From: DASZTV01 sp035548125 | Lineage (GTDB): Bacteria; Actinomycetota; Actinomycetes; JAFAQI01 | DNA: 64,000 nt | Assembly (NCBI GenBank): GCA_035548125.1 | Contig: DASZTV010000076.1 | Coordinates: 1 to 64,000, forward strand | Direction: 5' to 3' | Shown: in pieces, positions 9,307 through 18,216 of the stretch | Layout: each line of letters begins with the position of its first letter | Numbering within the stretch: position 1 is the first letter of the stretch | Program-made: the position numbers and the translations under genes | The notes under the pieces: generated by a model | What the model saw: the letters and a program-made list of their open reading frames with translations, nothing else | Told to the model about the DNA's origin: nothing | The model's database searches: none

Positions 9307-10731
9307 CTAGCAGGGCGGCAGCTGGTCGAGCAGGTAGCGCTCGACGCCCTCGAGGGAGATCCGCTCCTGCTGCATCGTGTCGCGCGACCGGATGGTGACC
9401 GCGTTGTCCTCGAGGGTCTCGAAGTCGACCGTGATGCAGTACGGCGTACCGATCTCGTCCTGGCGGCGGTAGCGCCGACCGATCGCGCCCGCGTCGTCGA
9501 ACTCGACGTTCCAACGAGTGCGCAGCAGCGCAGCGAGGTCGCGGGCCTTCGGCGACAGGTCGGCGTTGCGCGACAGCGGCAGCACCGCCGCCTTGACCGG
9601 CGCTAGCCGCGGGTCGAGGCGCATCACGGTGCGCTTCTCCATCTCACCCTTCGCGTTGGGCGCCTCGTCGGTGGTCAGCGAGCCGAGCAGGAAGGCGAGG
9701 ACGCAGCGGGTGAGGCCGGCCGCGGGCTCGATGACGTAGGGCGTCCAGCGCTCGCCCTTCTCCTGGTCGAAGTACGACAGGTCCTGACCGGAGTGCTCGG
9801 AGTGCGTCTTGAGGTCGAAGTCGGTGCGGTTGGCGATGCCTTCCAGCTCCGCCCACTCCGAACCCCCGAACCGGAAGCGGTACTCGATGTCGACGGTGCG
9901 CTTCGAGTAGTGGGACAGCTTCTCCTTGGGGTGCTCATAGAACCGCATGTCATCCGGGTTGAGCCCGAGGTCGACGTACCAGTCCCATCGAGTCGAAAGC
10001 CACGTCTCGTGCCATTCCTCGTCGGTGCCGGGCTCGACGAAGAACTCCATCTCCATCTGCTCGAACTCACGGGTGCGGAAGATGAAGTTGCCCGGCGTGA
10101 TCTCGTTGCGGAACGACTTACCGGTCTGCGCGATACCGAACGGCGGCTTCTTGCGCGCGGCCGTCATCACGTTGAGGAAGTTCACGAAGATGCCCTGCGC
10201 GGTTTCCGGCCGCAGATAGTGCAGCGAGCCTTCGTCCTCGGTCGCGCCGAGATGGGTGCGAAGCAGTCCGTTGAACATCCGCGGCTCGGTGAAGGTGTCC
10301 TTGTTGCCGCAGTTGGGGCACGGCACGACCTTGAGGTCGACCGCGTCGGGGTTTTCGATCTTCTTGCGCTCGGCGAACTCCTCCTGGAGATGGTCCGCCC
10401 TGAACCGCTTGTGGCACGACTGGCACTCGACCAGCGGGTCGACGAACGCGTCGAGGTGACCCGACGCCTTCCAGACCTCAGAAGCGAGGATCACCGCGGA
10501 GTCGAGCCCGACGATGTCGTCGCGGGTCTGCACCATCGCGCGCCACCACTGCCGGCGGATGTTCTCTTTGAGCTCGATGCCGAGCGGGCCGTAGTCCCAC
10601 GCCGAACGAGTGCCGCCATAGATCTCCGACGACGGGAAGACGATCCCCCGCCGCTTGCACAGGCTGACGAGATCGTCGATACGGGCGGCGTCGCGGGACG
10701 CGGGATTGCTGGCCATGGCGGCGGGCTCCAT
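9307..10731 (-). CDS. glyS: Glycine--tRNA ligase, homodimeric class II type
   Basis: Charges tRNA-Gly. The 474 residues match the single-chain alpha2-type enzyme rather than the alpha/beta GlyQ-GlyS form. Visible features are an N-terminal class II core (YGGTRSAWDYGPLG), two CxxC pairs (C103/C106, C138/C141), motif 2 (FRNEITPG), and the C-terminal anticodon-binding domain. Several in-frame ATGs occur near the N-terminus, so the start could be a few codons downstream. A divergent small membrane protein gene begins 50 bases away. Confidence 0.96.
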   Translation of the reverse strand: MEPAAMASNPASRDAARIDDLVSLCKRRGIVFPSSEIYGGTRSAWDYGPLGIELKENIRRQWWRAMVQTRDDIVGLDSAVILASEVWKASGHLDAFVDPLVECQSCHKRFRADHLQEEFAERKKIENPDAVDLKVVPCPNCGNKDTFTEPRMFNGLLRTHLGATEDEGSLHYLRPETAQGIFVNFLNVMTAARKKPPFGIAQTGKSFRNEITPGNFIFRTREFEQMEMEFFVEPGTDEEWHETWLSTRWDWYVDLGLNPDDMRFYEHPKEKLSHYSKRTVDIEYRFRFGGSEWAELEGIANRTDFDLKTHSEHSGQDLSYFDQEKGERWTPYVIEPAAGLTRCVLAFLLGSLTTDEAPNAKGEMEKRTVMRLDPRLAPVKAAVLPLSRNADLSPKARDLAALLRTRWNVEFDDAGAIGRRYRRQDEIGTPYCITVDFETLEDNAVTIRSRDTMQQERISLEGVERYLLDQLPPC

Positions 10732-10781
10732 CCGGCTGGCGGTCGGCGAGAAGCCAACAGCCTAGTGGGAGCATCTGGGTC

Positions 10782-11015
10782 GTGCCGCGTCGACTGCTGA
10801 TCTTGTTGGGTGCACTCGCCGTCGGCGGGTTGTTCATCGCGGGGTTGTTCGTCCACGGGCGAGTGGGCGGCGGGCTGCTCGCGATCACCGACGCGATCCT
10901 CATCGCGCTCAGCCGGCTCGCCTGGAACGACGTCAACCCCCGACGGCGCCCGATCCGGATCGTGATCGTCGCCGCGATCGCGGTGGTCGCCGTCGTGAAG
11001 CTCGTCCAGGGCTGA
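10782..11015 (+). CDS. Small hypothetical membrane protein
   Basis: A 77-residue protein starting at GTG, divergent from glyS. It has hydrophobic stretches at about 4-24, 28-44 and 58-74, separated by an Arg-rich loop (NPRRRPIR) that would face the cytoplasm. No function can be assigned. Its position beside glyS and its coding-like GC-rich third positions support a real gene. Confidence 0.6.
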   Translation: MPRRLLILLGALAVGGLFIAGLFVHGRVGGGLLAITDAILIALSRLAWNDVNPRRRPIRIVIVAAIAVVAVVKLVQG

Positions 11016-11017
11016 CC

Positions 11018-11059
11018 TGTCAGGCCGTCAGGCCGCTCCGGCAGCGCCACGCCCTGACA
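11018..11059. terminator. Weak inverted repeat between convergent genes
   Basis: TGTCAGG at 11018-11024 pairs with CCTGACA at 11053-11059 across a 28-base loop. The loop contains a second GTCAGGCC copy. It lies between the convergent membrane-protein and VOC genes, where a terminator is expected. The long loop and lack of a T-run make it weak. Confidence 0.25.
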
Positions 11060-11066
11060 ACTCGGA

Positions 11067-11483
11067 TCAGGCAAGCGTGCCGGCGCGCTCCAGCAACTCG
11101 ATGCGATTGCCGACCGGATCACGCGTCGAGCCGCGGCGGCCACCGAACAGGTCCGGCTGCTCGCGCCACTCCGCGCCGGCCGCCGAGATCCTGCTGAGCA
11201 CCGCGTCGAAGTCATCGAGCACCAGCGCGAAATGCATGTCGTCGTGCATCACCGCGTCGGCGCGCTCGGAGACGTGGAGCTGCGTCGAGCCGTCGATGTC
11301 GAACCACGCTCCGCCCGGACTGGTGCCTTCGACCGGCTTCTCGGTGAGGGTCAAGCCGAGGACGTTCGTGTAGAAGGCGGCGACCTCACCGGTCTGGCCG
11401 GGCTTCACGACGACGTTCACGTGATGCAGCCGCAGCCCCGGGCCACCGTCCACGGGCGGGGTCGACGTGGACGTCTCTGTCAC
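11067..11483 (-). CDS. VOC/glyoxalase-family protein
   Basis: A 138-residue protein with one vicinal-oxygen-chelate module. Key features are the initial metal-ligand-type segment LRLHHVNVVV, AFYTNVLGL, HFALVLDDFDAV and the closing TRDPVGNRIELLE with its Glu. Such proteins include glyoxalases, dioxygenases and antibiotic-binding proteins, so the substrate is unknown. Start is GTG at 11481-11483, overlapping the uppS stop, with GGAGGT at ideal spacing inside the end of uppS. It is therefore translationally coupled to uppS. Confidence 0.8.
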   Translation of the reverse strand: MTETSTSTPPVDGGPGLRLHHVNVVVKPGQTGEVAAFYTNVLGLTLTEKPVEGTSPGGAWFDIDGSTQLHVSERADAVMHDDMHFALVLDDFDAVLSRISAAGAEWREQPDLFGGRRGSTRDPVGNRIELLERAGTLA

Positions 11484-12238
11484 AAGGCACCTCCGTAGCG
11501 GCGGTCGCGGCGGGCGTACTCCTCGATGGCCGCCCAGAGGTCGCGCCGGTCGTAGTCCGGCCACAGCCGGTCCTGGAACACGAGCTCGGCATACGCCGAC
11601 TGCCAGAGCAGGAAGTTGGACGTGCGCTGCTCCCCCGAGGAACGCACGAACAGGTCGACGTCCGGCATCTCGGGCTCGTCGAGGTAGCGCGCGAGCACGC
11701 GTTCGTTGACCTTGGCCGGGTCCACCCGGCCGGCCGCGACGTCGCGAGCAAGCGCCGCCACAGCGTCGCCGATCTCGGCACGTCCGCCGTAGTTGACGCA
11801 CATCGTCAGCGTCATCACCCGGTTGTTCCGGGTCAGCTCCTCAGCGGTCTCGAGCTCGGAGATGACCGACTTCCACAGCCGCGGCCGCCGACCGGCCCAC
11901 CGGACGCGCACGCCCATCGCGTGCATGTCGTCCCGACGGCGCCGGATCACGTCACGGTTGAAGCCCATCAGGAACCGCACCTCGTCGGGTGAGCGTCGCC
12001 AGTTCTCGGTGGAGAAGGCGTACGCCGACAACCACTTCACGCCCACCTCGATCGCGCCCTCGACGACGTCGAACAGCGAGCTCTCGCCCTGCTCGTGTCC
12101 GGCGGTCCGCGGCAGGCCGCGCTGCTTCGCCCAGCGTCCGTTGCCGTCCATGACGATCGCGACATGCTTCGGCACCAGCTCCGGACGGAGCTTCGGCGGC
12201 TTCGCTCCCGAGGGGTGCGGCGCTGGCGGCCGGATCAC
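11480..12238 (-). CDS. uppS: Isoprenyl transferase (polyprenyl diphosphate synthase, cis-type)
   Basis: Makes the polyprenyl diphosphate carrier used for peptidoglycan and wall glycans. In 252 residues it has the cis-prenyltransferase signature HVAIVMDGNGRWAKQRG with catalytic D31. It also has the conserved AFSTENWRR block and the C-terminal DLFVRSSGEQRTSNFLLWQ motif with RxSG and the Glu/Arg ligands. In this lineage it normally adjoins recO. Here a two-component system lies directly upstream on the same strand with a 10-base gap, so HK-RR-uppS-VOC may be one transcript. Confidence 0.96.
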   Translation of the reverse strand: MIRPPAPHPSGAKPPKLRPELVPKHVAIVMDGNGRWAKQRGLPRTAGHEQGESSLFDVVEGAIEVGVKWLSAYAFSTENWRRSPDEVRFLMGFNRDVIRRRRDDMHAMGVRVRWAGRRPRLWKSVISELETAEELTRNNRVMTLTMCVNYGGRAEIGDAVAALARDVAAGRVDPAKVNERVLARYLDEPEMPDVDLFVRSSGEQRTSNFLLWQSAYAELVFQDRLWPDYDRRDLWAAIEEYARRDRRYGGAL

Positions 12239-12248
12239 GCAGCGAACG

Positions 12249-12929
12249 CTACTGCGAGCCGGTTCCGTTGGCCTCGCCGCGACCCGGCTGCACCAGTCCC
12301 GACTCGTATGCGCGCACCACGGCCTGCACGCGATCCCGGCACCCGAGCTTCGAGAGCAACGAGCCGACGTGCGTCTTCACCGTTGCCTCTCCGAGGAACA
12401 GCTCGCCCGCGATCTCGGCGTTCGACAGTCCACGCGCCATGAGCCGAAGCACTTCGGTCTCTCGTTGGCTCAGCTGCGGCAGCGCCATCGGCGCACCGTC
12501 CCTGGGACGCGTGGTGAACTCCGCGATCAGCCGGCGCGTGACCGACGGCGCCAGCAACGCATCACCACGGGCAACCTGACGGATGCCGGCGACGAGATCC
12601 TCGGGCGGGGCGTCTTTGAGAAGAAACCCGCTCGCGCCCGCTCGCAGCGCGTCGAAGACGTACTCGTCCAGGTCGTAAGTCGTCAGGATCAGGACTGAGA
12701 TGCCACTGTTCCCGGCAATGATCCGCCGGGTCGCCTCGACGCCGTCGATCCTCGGCATCCGGATGTCCATGAGCACCACATCGGGCGTCGCGTCTCGGCA
12801 TATCGCGACTGCCTCGGCACCGTCCGAGGCCTCGCCGACCACGCTGAAGTCGCTTTCGGCTTCGAGCAGCTTGCGAAAGCCGGCCCGCAGCAACGCCTGG
12901 TCGTCGACGATGGCGATGCGCAACGTCAT
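12249..12929 (-). CDS. NarL/LuxR-family response regulator
   Basis: A 226-residue DNA-binding regulator. The receiver domain has acidic residues D9/D10 and phospho-acceptor D55 in VVLMDIRMPR, followed by the Thr and Lys of the switch region (VLILTTYD, FLLKDAPPE). The C-terminal LuxR-type helix-turn-helix (LSQRETEVLRLMARG, about 158-212) is complete. The start overlaps the kinase stop by four bases, marking a cognate pair. A likely target is the divergent secreted-protein gene at 14314 or the pair's own promoter. Confidence 0.93.
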   Translation of the reverse strand: MTLRIAIVDDQALLRAGFRKLLEAESDFSVVGEASDGAEAVAICRDATPDVVLMDIRMPRIDGVEATRRIIAGNSGISVLILTTYDLDEYVFDALRAGASGFLLKDAPPEDLVAGIRQVARGDALLAPSVTRRLIAEFTTRPRDGAPMALPQLSQRETEVLRLMARGLSNAEIAGELFLGEATVKTHVGSLLSKLGCRDRVQAVVRAYESGLVQPGRGEANGTGSQ

Positions 12930-14137
12930 GGCGCCACCCCGGCGCTCGCGGCCGCCCGCGAAACCGGGAGCCGAACGCGGACCCGGAAGCCGGGGCCGGG
13001 GTCGCGGGGACCTACCTCGAGCTCACCGTCGTACATCGCCACCCGCTCCCGCATGCCGATCAGGCCATGGCCGCCGGTCGGCAGCTGGTTTGACGAAGGA
13101 CGGCCGTCGTCGGTGACCTCGACCTCGAGGGCTCCCCCACTCCAGGCAAGTCGCACCACGACACTGCTCGCCGTCGCGTGCTTCACGACGTTGGTCAGTG
13201 CTTCCTGCACCACCCGAAACGCCGCCAGGTCCACTCCGGGCGGCAGCCCCTCGAGCTCTCCCTCGCGCTCGACCTCGACGCGGACCCCACTCGCGACGAC
13301 CGGCTCCACGAGTGCGTCCAGGTAACGCAACGAGGGCTGCGGCTGCCGGGACACGGACTCGTCACTGCGTCGCAACAGGCCGAGCAGCCGGCGGAGCTCC
13401 ACCAGGGCCTCGCGGCCGGTCTGTTCCACGGCTGCCAGCACCTCGCGCGTGCCGGCCACCTCGCCGGAGCCGACCTCGAGGGCCCGACGCTCGGCAGATG
13501 CCTGGACGACCATCAGAGAGAGGCTGTGCGCCACCACGTCGTGCAGTTCGCGGGCGATCCGCGACCGCTCCTCGATGACGGCCTCCGCGGCCATCCGGCC
13601 CTCCTCGAAGGCGAGCCGGTCGGCCCGTGCCCGCTCGACCGCGGCTTGTTCCTTACGCCGCCGCAGCGTGTAGCCCACCACCCACGCGAGGATCATGAAC
13701 GTCAGCGCCGGCAACGTGTCGCCCGGCGAGCTGCCGAAGCCGATGGAAAGCAGCCAGCTCGGCAAGATCACAGCGGCGACCAGCGCCGTCGTCCAGAGCT
13801 GGCGCCGACCACGCAAGTCGGCGCCGAGGATGTACGACGCCGCCAGCAGGACGAGGAACGCCTCGAAACTCGCCTGGTTCTTCGGCGGGTAGAGAACGAT
13901 GTCCCACACCGTCGTGGCGACGAACGCGGCAAGCGCCACGACCATGGGGGCCTTCCGGCGAAAGCCGAGCGGCAAGGCTGAGAGCACGAGAAAGATCACG
14001 TGGTGCCACGGAGCCCCGGGCCAGTTCTCGCTGTGCGCATTCGTCGCGAGGTCGACCAGCCCGATGACGGCGATCACCAGGGCTACGAACCAGTCGCGCA
14101 CCGCGTGGTTGGCGATCTGCCGTCGGACGAAGCTCAC
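12926..14137 (-). CDS. Sensor histidine kinase, HisKA_3 (NarL-type) family
   Basis: A 403-residue membrane kinase with six predicted transmembrane segments in the first 158 residues and almost no extracellular domain. The signal is therefore likely sensed in the membrane. A dimerisation/phospho-acceptor motif RIARELHDVVAHSL contains H199. The ATP-binding domain has GHGLIGMRERVAMYDGELEV. This architecture is common for kinases answering cell-wall or membrane stress, but that is a family-level inference. It partners with the overlapping response regulator. Confidence 0.92.
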   Translation of the reverse strand: MSFVRRQIANHAVRDWFVALVIAVIGLVDLATNAHSENWPGAPWHHVIFLVLSALPLGFRRKAPMVVALAAFVATTVWDIVLYPPKNQASFEAFLVLLAASYILGADLRGRRQLWTTALVAAVILPSWLLSIGFGSSPGDTLPALTFMILAWVVGYTLRRRKEQAAVERARADRLAFEEGRMAAEAVIEERSRIARELHDVVAHSLSLMVVQASAERRALEVGSGEVAGTREVLAAVEQTGREALVELRRLLGLLRRSDESVSRQPQPSLRYLDALVEPVVASGVRVEVEREGELEGLPPGVDLAAFRVVQEALTNVVKHATASSVVVRLAWSGGALEVEVTDDGRPSSNQLPTGGHGLIGMRERVAMYDGELEVGPRDPGPGFRVRVRLPVSRAAASAGVAP

Positions 14138-14153
14138 GCAACGAAAGTAACCA

Positions 14154-14166
14154 TTGCGGACCGCAA
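14154..14166. promoter_or_regulatory. Palindrome in front of the two-component system
   Basis: TTGCGG-A-CCGCAA is a perfect 13-base inverted repeat 17 bases before the histidine kinase start, in the 176-base divergent region shared with the secreted-protein gene. Position and symmetry fit a binding site for a dimeric regulator, possibly the adjacent NarL-type protein. This is inferred from symmetry only. Confidence 0.4.
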
Positions 14167-14313
14167 CGTTCTCCCCCTACAGGTGGAACGTCGATCAGAC
14201 CCTCGGTTGAACCTGACCAGCCTGGCGAATGAAGCCGTAGGCCCCCTCGCTTCTTAACGTCCCGGGCATCGAATCCGCGGCCACACCGGCCACGACCGAA
14301 AGGGACGACAACC

Positions 14314-14787
14314 ATGCGTACGCTCCTCGCCACCGTCGCCGCCACCGCCGTGGCCACCACACTCGGCGGTGCCGGACTGGCCCTCGCCGACACCGGCGCG
14401 GCGACCAGCTCGGTGATTCCCGTGGTCGCCCACTCCAAGGTCGACAAGCGCATCGATCTCGGCCGTAAGGGCTTCAGCGTCGGCGACCAGGAAACCTCCT
14501 CGGCAACGCTGACCAGCAGCGGCAAGGCGATCGGTCGACTCGACGGAGTCTGCGCGGCCACCTTCGCCACCCGCTCCAAGGCTCACGAGCTTTGCAGCCA
14601 GACCCTGGCCCTGCCAGGCGGCGAGATCGTCGCCGTCGGAACCATCGTGTCGACACCGCACGGTCCCGCACCGTTCGACTGGGCGATCACCGGCGGCACC
14701 GGGAACTACGCCGGCGCTACCGGGTTCGTCCACGTCATCCCGGCCAACGGCCCGAAGATCCACATGACGATTCACGTCACCTACTAG
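14314..14787 (+). CDS. Secreted allene-oxide-cyclase-barrel-like (dirigent-like) protein
   Basis: A 157-residue protein with a Sec signal peptide (about 1-25, cleavage near ALA-DT). It has a small beta-barrel pattern: a first strand region with KVDKRIDLG, then FSVGDQETSSATLTSSGKAIG, a Cys pair (C76/C90 region), and the closing AITGGTGNYAGATGFVHV. The end matches the family pattern of actinobacterial AOC-barrel/dirigent-like secreted proteins, whose role is unknown. An AAAGGGA ribosome site precedes the ATG. It is divergent from the two-component system. Confidence 0.75.
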   Translation: MRTLLATVAATAVATTLGGAGLALADTGAATSSVIPVVAHSKVDKRIDLGRKGFSVGDQETSSATLTSSGKAIGRLDGVCAATFATRSKAHELCSQTLALPGGEIVAVGTIVSTPHGPAPFDWAITGGTGNYAGATGFVHVIPANGPKIHMTIHVTY

Positions 14788-14792
14788 ACGAC

Positions 14793-14833
14793 CGCGGCCG
14801 AGCCCGGCCCACGGGGGGTCGGGCTCAGCCGCG
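14793..14833. terminator. Bidirectional hairpin terminator
   Basis: CGCGGC (14793-14798) and GAGCCCGGCC (14800-14809) pair with GGTCGGGCTC (14817-14826) and GCCGCG (14828-14833). The result is a stem of about 17 pairs with one mismatch and one G-T pair and a seven-base loop. It sits between the convergent secreted-protein and recO genes. The recO stop codon (14825-14827) lies inside the right arm. Confidence 0.7.
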
Positions 14834-15571
14834 TTCCACGAGGCGCAGCGACCGCAGACCGCGCTCGAGATGCCACTGCAGGTACGCCGCGACCAGCCCG
14901 CTCGTCTCACGCTGCACTCTTGTCGTCGCCGCGTCGGCGGTGACCCAGTCCCCGTCGATCAGGGCTCGCATCAGCCGAAGCGTTTCGACGCTCACGATCG
15001 GAGCGCCGGGGGGACGATGCTCCGCGCACACGACACCGCCCGCCGCGACGACGAACGCATGGTGGTCGCCGGGCTCTCCGCAACGGGCGCACGAGTCCAG
15101 CACCGGCTCGTAGCCCGAGAGCGCCAACGCCCGAAGAATGAACGCATCGAGCACGAGTGACGGGACGTGCGCGCCGTCGGCGAGCGCCCGGAGCGCGCCC
15201 ACGGTGAGCAGGAACAACCGCAGCGAGGGCTCGCGCTCCTCGGCGGTGAGCCGCTCCGCGGTTTCGAGAACCGCTGTTCCCGCCGTGTAGCGGCCGTAGT
15301 CGGCGACGATCGCCTCACCGAACGGCGACAGCGTTTCCGCCTGCGTGACGATGTCGAGACCGGAATGTCCCTCGATGCTCGCGGTGTGCAGCTGCAGGTC
15401 GACGTACATGAAGGGCTCAACCCGTGCGCCGAACTTCGACCCGGTCCGGCGTACCCCCTTGGCGACCGCCCTGACCCGCCCGCTTCGCCGGGTGAGCAGC
15501 GTGACGATGCGGTCGGCCTCGCCCAGCTTCTGGGTGCGAAGCACGACAGCCTCGTCGCGATACAGCGGCAC
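14825..15571 (-). CDS. recO: DNA repair protein RecO
   Basis: Helps load RecA onto SSB-coated single strands (RecFOR pathway). The 248 residues begin with the OB-fold N-terminus (YRDEAVVLRTQKLGEADRIVTLLT) and continue into a helical domain. The zinc site is C161, C164, C182 and H185 (CARCG ... VVCAEH). Length is normal. Its 3' end is shared with a strong hairpin. The usual uppS and era neighbours are both separated from it by inserted genes. Confidence 0.95.
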   Translation of the reverse strand: MPLYRDEAVVLRTQKLGEADRIVTLLTRRSGRVRAVAKGVRRTGSKFGARVEPFMYVDLQLHTASIEGHSGLDIVTQAETLSPFGEAIVADYGRYTAGTAVLETAERLTAEEREPSLRLFLLTVGALRALADGAHVPSLVLDAFILRALALSGYEPVLDSCARCGEPGDHHAFVVAAGGVVCAEHRPPGAPIVSVETLRLMRALIDGDWVTADAATTRVQRETSGLVAAYLQWHLERGLRSLRLVERG

Positions 15572-15689
15572 GGGTTCGATTCTCCCCGCTGACAGCCGGG
15601 ATGCGGCGGCTGCCGGATGGGCGAGTTTCGCCGAGTTGCCGGGTACGGTTGAGACCCCAGCGCTCCGCTCGAAAGCGAGGCTTCACACC

Positions 15690-18170
15690 GTGACCCGGCC
15701 GATCCTCGCGCGTCTGTCGCGCGGAGTCGCAGCCGTCGGCGTCAGCGCGCTCGTGGCGGGGCTGCTCGCCACGACTCCCGCCGCGGCCTCCGGCCCGCAG
15801 ACCACCGTCACCGTCCTGCTCAAGGCCCCCGATCCGGCGCGGCTGGCACAACTCGCCACAGCGACCGGTGACAACCATGCGCAGCGGGTCCGCGACCTCG
15901 CAGGCGTACTGCCGACCGCCGCGGCCCACCAGGTCGTCCGCGGCGCGCTTCGGTCGGCCGGCTTCACCATCGGCCATCAGACGGCCTGGACCATCGACGC
16001 CACCGCTCCTGAGTCCGTCGTGGATGCCACCTTCGGCGACCTGGCCCGGCTCGCCGGGCGCGCCCGGGTCCGAGGGGTGCTGCCGACGATTCCGGCGAGC
16101 ATCGCTTCCGTCGCGGCCGCGGTCCTGCCCGAGACGGACACGCCGCCGCTGTTCAAGGAGCACCTCAACTTCGACGGGCCGGACTTTCGCAACGCCTACA
16201 CCCCGCCGCTGACCTCCCCCAAGGAGGGCAGCGACAAGAACGGCCAGCTGACGATCGCCTCGATCCAGTTCGCCGGTTGGAACGACAGCGACCTGTCGTT
16301 CTACGCCGCGCAGCCGTCGGTGAACATCAAGCCCGACCCGATCGCGAGCGGCCAGTACAAGCAGTTCGCCGACCAAGGAAGCAAGATCCCCGGCGCCACG
16401 GCGATGCTCGACGAAGAGGTCGACCTCGACCAGGAGGTCCTGCTGTCCACCGCGCCGCACGCCAGGCAGCGGGCGTACTTCGACACCAACAGCAGCAACG
16501 GCTACGTCCAGGCGCTGAGCCAGGTTCTCGCGGACGTGACCCAGGGACAGGGCAAGTCCTCCGACGGGGGCGACCCGAAGATCGTCGCGCTCACGACCTC
16601 ATGGGGAGCCTGCGAAGACGGATTCCAAGGTGAGTTCCCCGGCGACAGCTTCAAGGCCGTCGAAGCCCTCCTTCAGTCCCTGAACGCGGCCGGCGTCACC
16701 ACGTTCGCGGCGTCCGGGGACGACGGCGTGTACGACTGTGCCACCAGCAACCTGCGCAGCCAGCTGAACCGGATCTCCGTCGACTACCCGGCGAGCTCGC
16801 CGTCCGTCGTCGCGGTCGGTGGCACGAAGCTCACCGCGGTCGGCGGCATCGCCGCCAACGACGGCACGAACTGGGCCGAGAAGGGCTGGACCTGCACCGG
16901 CACCACCGCCAGCCCGACGAGCTGCACCTCCGCAAAGGGGAGCGGCGGGTCGGGGGGTGGTGAGTCCAACACGTTCGCGATGCCGGCGTACCAGAAGAGC
17001 GGCATCGGCCACCAGCCGTTCCGTACCGAGACCGGGAAGAAAGGTGACTTCGGCGCCGAGCAGAACCGGTTGGTCCCGGACATCGCAGTTGCCGGAGACC
17101 CGCACAGCGGCTTCCAGATCCTGACCAGCGACCCGAAGTACGCGTGCCCGACGAAGAAGCTGTTCTGCGATCCGAAGACCAACCCGGGCCCCCACGTCGT
17201 CGGGGGAACGAGCCTGTCCGCACCGCTCGCCGCCGCGCTGTTCACCAACATGCTGGCGTCGGCCGGCGCCACCAGCGGCGTCGGCGACATCCACGGCGCG
17301 CTGTATTCCGCGTACGCCGCGAAGACCGGCGTGTTCCGCGACCCGACAACCGGCAGGAACGGCGATCAGGCGGACGTCGACCGCCACGCCGCCGCCCACG
17401 CGGCTGCGGAGCTGCCGACCCGGGCGCGTGTCGGGTTCGACACGGTCACGGGTCTCGGCGCACCGCTCTGGACCCTGCTGACGCCCTACGTCCTGTCGCC
17501 CAAGGCACCTGCGGCGAGCGCCAGCATCGAACTCGCCAAGCCCCACGCCCGCCACCACACCGGCCGGGTGCGCGTGAGCTGGCGCCCGGCCGCCAAGGCG
17601 CGCTCACTCGTGGCCGCAAGTGCCAAGGTCGTCGTGACGCGGCTCGGTGATCCGAAGCCGATCTATCGCCGCAATGCCGCGCCACCCGCCGGCACGTACC
17701 ACTTCTCGGGAGTGCACGGCGCGAACTACGTCGTCACCGTCACCGTCACCGATGTCGCGGGCCGGAAGTCACCCGCCGACTCCGCGCTGCTCGCAGTGCC
17801 GTACGACGACGACGCCTTCCGCACACGCGGTCCCTGGCACAGCGTCAAGGCGGCATCCGACCTCGGCGGCTCCCACCTGCAGACCGCGAAAGCCGGCGCC
17901 ACGGCGTCGGTCAGGGCCTCCGGGCGTCGCTATCTCCTGATCGCGCGCACCGGGCCGGCGTACGGCAAGCTCGCAGTGCTCGTCGGCGGGCACCACGTCA
18001 AGACGGTGAATCTCTACAGCCCGGCCGCGGGACACAAGGTCATCGACCTGTGGGGATCGAAGAACACGGCGAGGAAGGCACGCACCCTGACGTTCCGATG
18101 CACCGGGAGCAAGGGGACGTTCTCGACCGGCTTCGGCGTCGACGTCGACGGGCTTGACGCGCTGCACTGA
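15690..18170 (+). CDS. Secreted sedolisin-type (S53) serine-carboxyl peptidase with C-terminal extension
   Basis: An 826-residue preproprotein. It has a signal peptide (about 1-34), a pro-kumamolisin-like propeptide (about 37-150), then a catalytic domain. The triad is readable: E243 and D247 (EEVDLDQE), oxyanion D344 (ASGDDG), and S508 in GGTSLSAP. DTVTGLGAP near 584-592 matches the calcium-site region. About 220 extra residues form a fibronectin/Ig-like segment and a beta-rich end (YLLIARTGPAYGKLAVL), perhaps for wall or polymer binding. The GTG start is preceded by GCGAGG. Family members are acid-active endopeptidases. Confidence 0.9.
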   Translation: MTRPILARLSRGVAAVGVSALVAGLLATTPAAASGPQTTVTVLLKAPDPARLAQLATATGDNHAQRVRDLAGVLPTAAAHQVVRGALRSAGFTIGHQTAWTIDATAPESVVDATFGDLARLAGRARVRGVLPTIPASIASVAAAVLPETDTPPLFKEHLNFDGPDFRNAYTPPLTSPKEGSDKNGQLTIASIQFAGWNDSDLSFYAAQPSVNIKPDPIASGQYKQFADQGSKIPGATAMLDEEVDLDQEVLLSTAPHARQRAYFDTNSSNGYVQALSQVLADVTQGQGKSSDGGDPKIVALTTSWGACEDGFQGEFPGDSFKAVEALLQSLNAAGVTTFAASGDDGVYDCATSNLRSQLNRISVDYPASSPSVVAVGGTKLTAVGGIAANDGTNWAEKGWTCTGTTASPTSCTSAKGSGGSGGGESNTFAMPAYQKSGIGHQPFRTETGKKGDFGAEQNRLVPDIAVAGDPHSGFQILTSDPKYACPTKKLFCDPKTNPGPHVVGGTSLSAPLAAALFTNMLASAGATSGVGDIHGALYSAYAAKTGVFRDPTTGRNGDQADVDRHAAAHAAAELPTRARVGFDTVTGLGAPLWTLLTPYVLSPKAPAASASIELAKPHARHHTGRVRVSWRPAAKARSLVAASAKVVVTRLGDPKPIYRRNAAPPAGTYHFSGVHGANYVVTVTVTDVAGRKSPADSALLAVPYDDDAFRTRGPWHSVKAASDLGGSHLQTAKAGATASVRASGRRYLLIARTGPAYGKLAVLVGGHHVKTVNLYSPAAGHKVIDLWGSKNTARKARTLTFRCTGSKGTFSTGFGVDVDGLDALH

Positions 18171-18216
18171 GCACCAGGCAGCGCAATGAGCTCATGCACC
18201 CCATTCCCGGGACGCG

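Noticed and set aside
18171..18216. ATGAGCTCAT palindrome between the S53 and era genes
   Set aside because: The five-base arms with no loop and the convergent setting give no good reason to call an operator or terminator.
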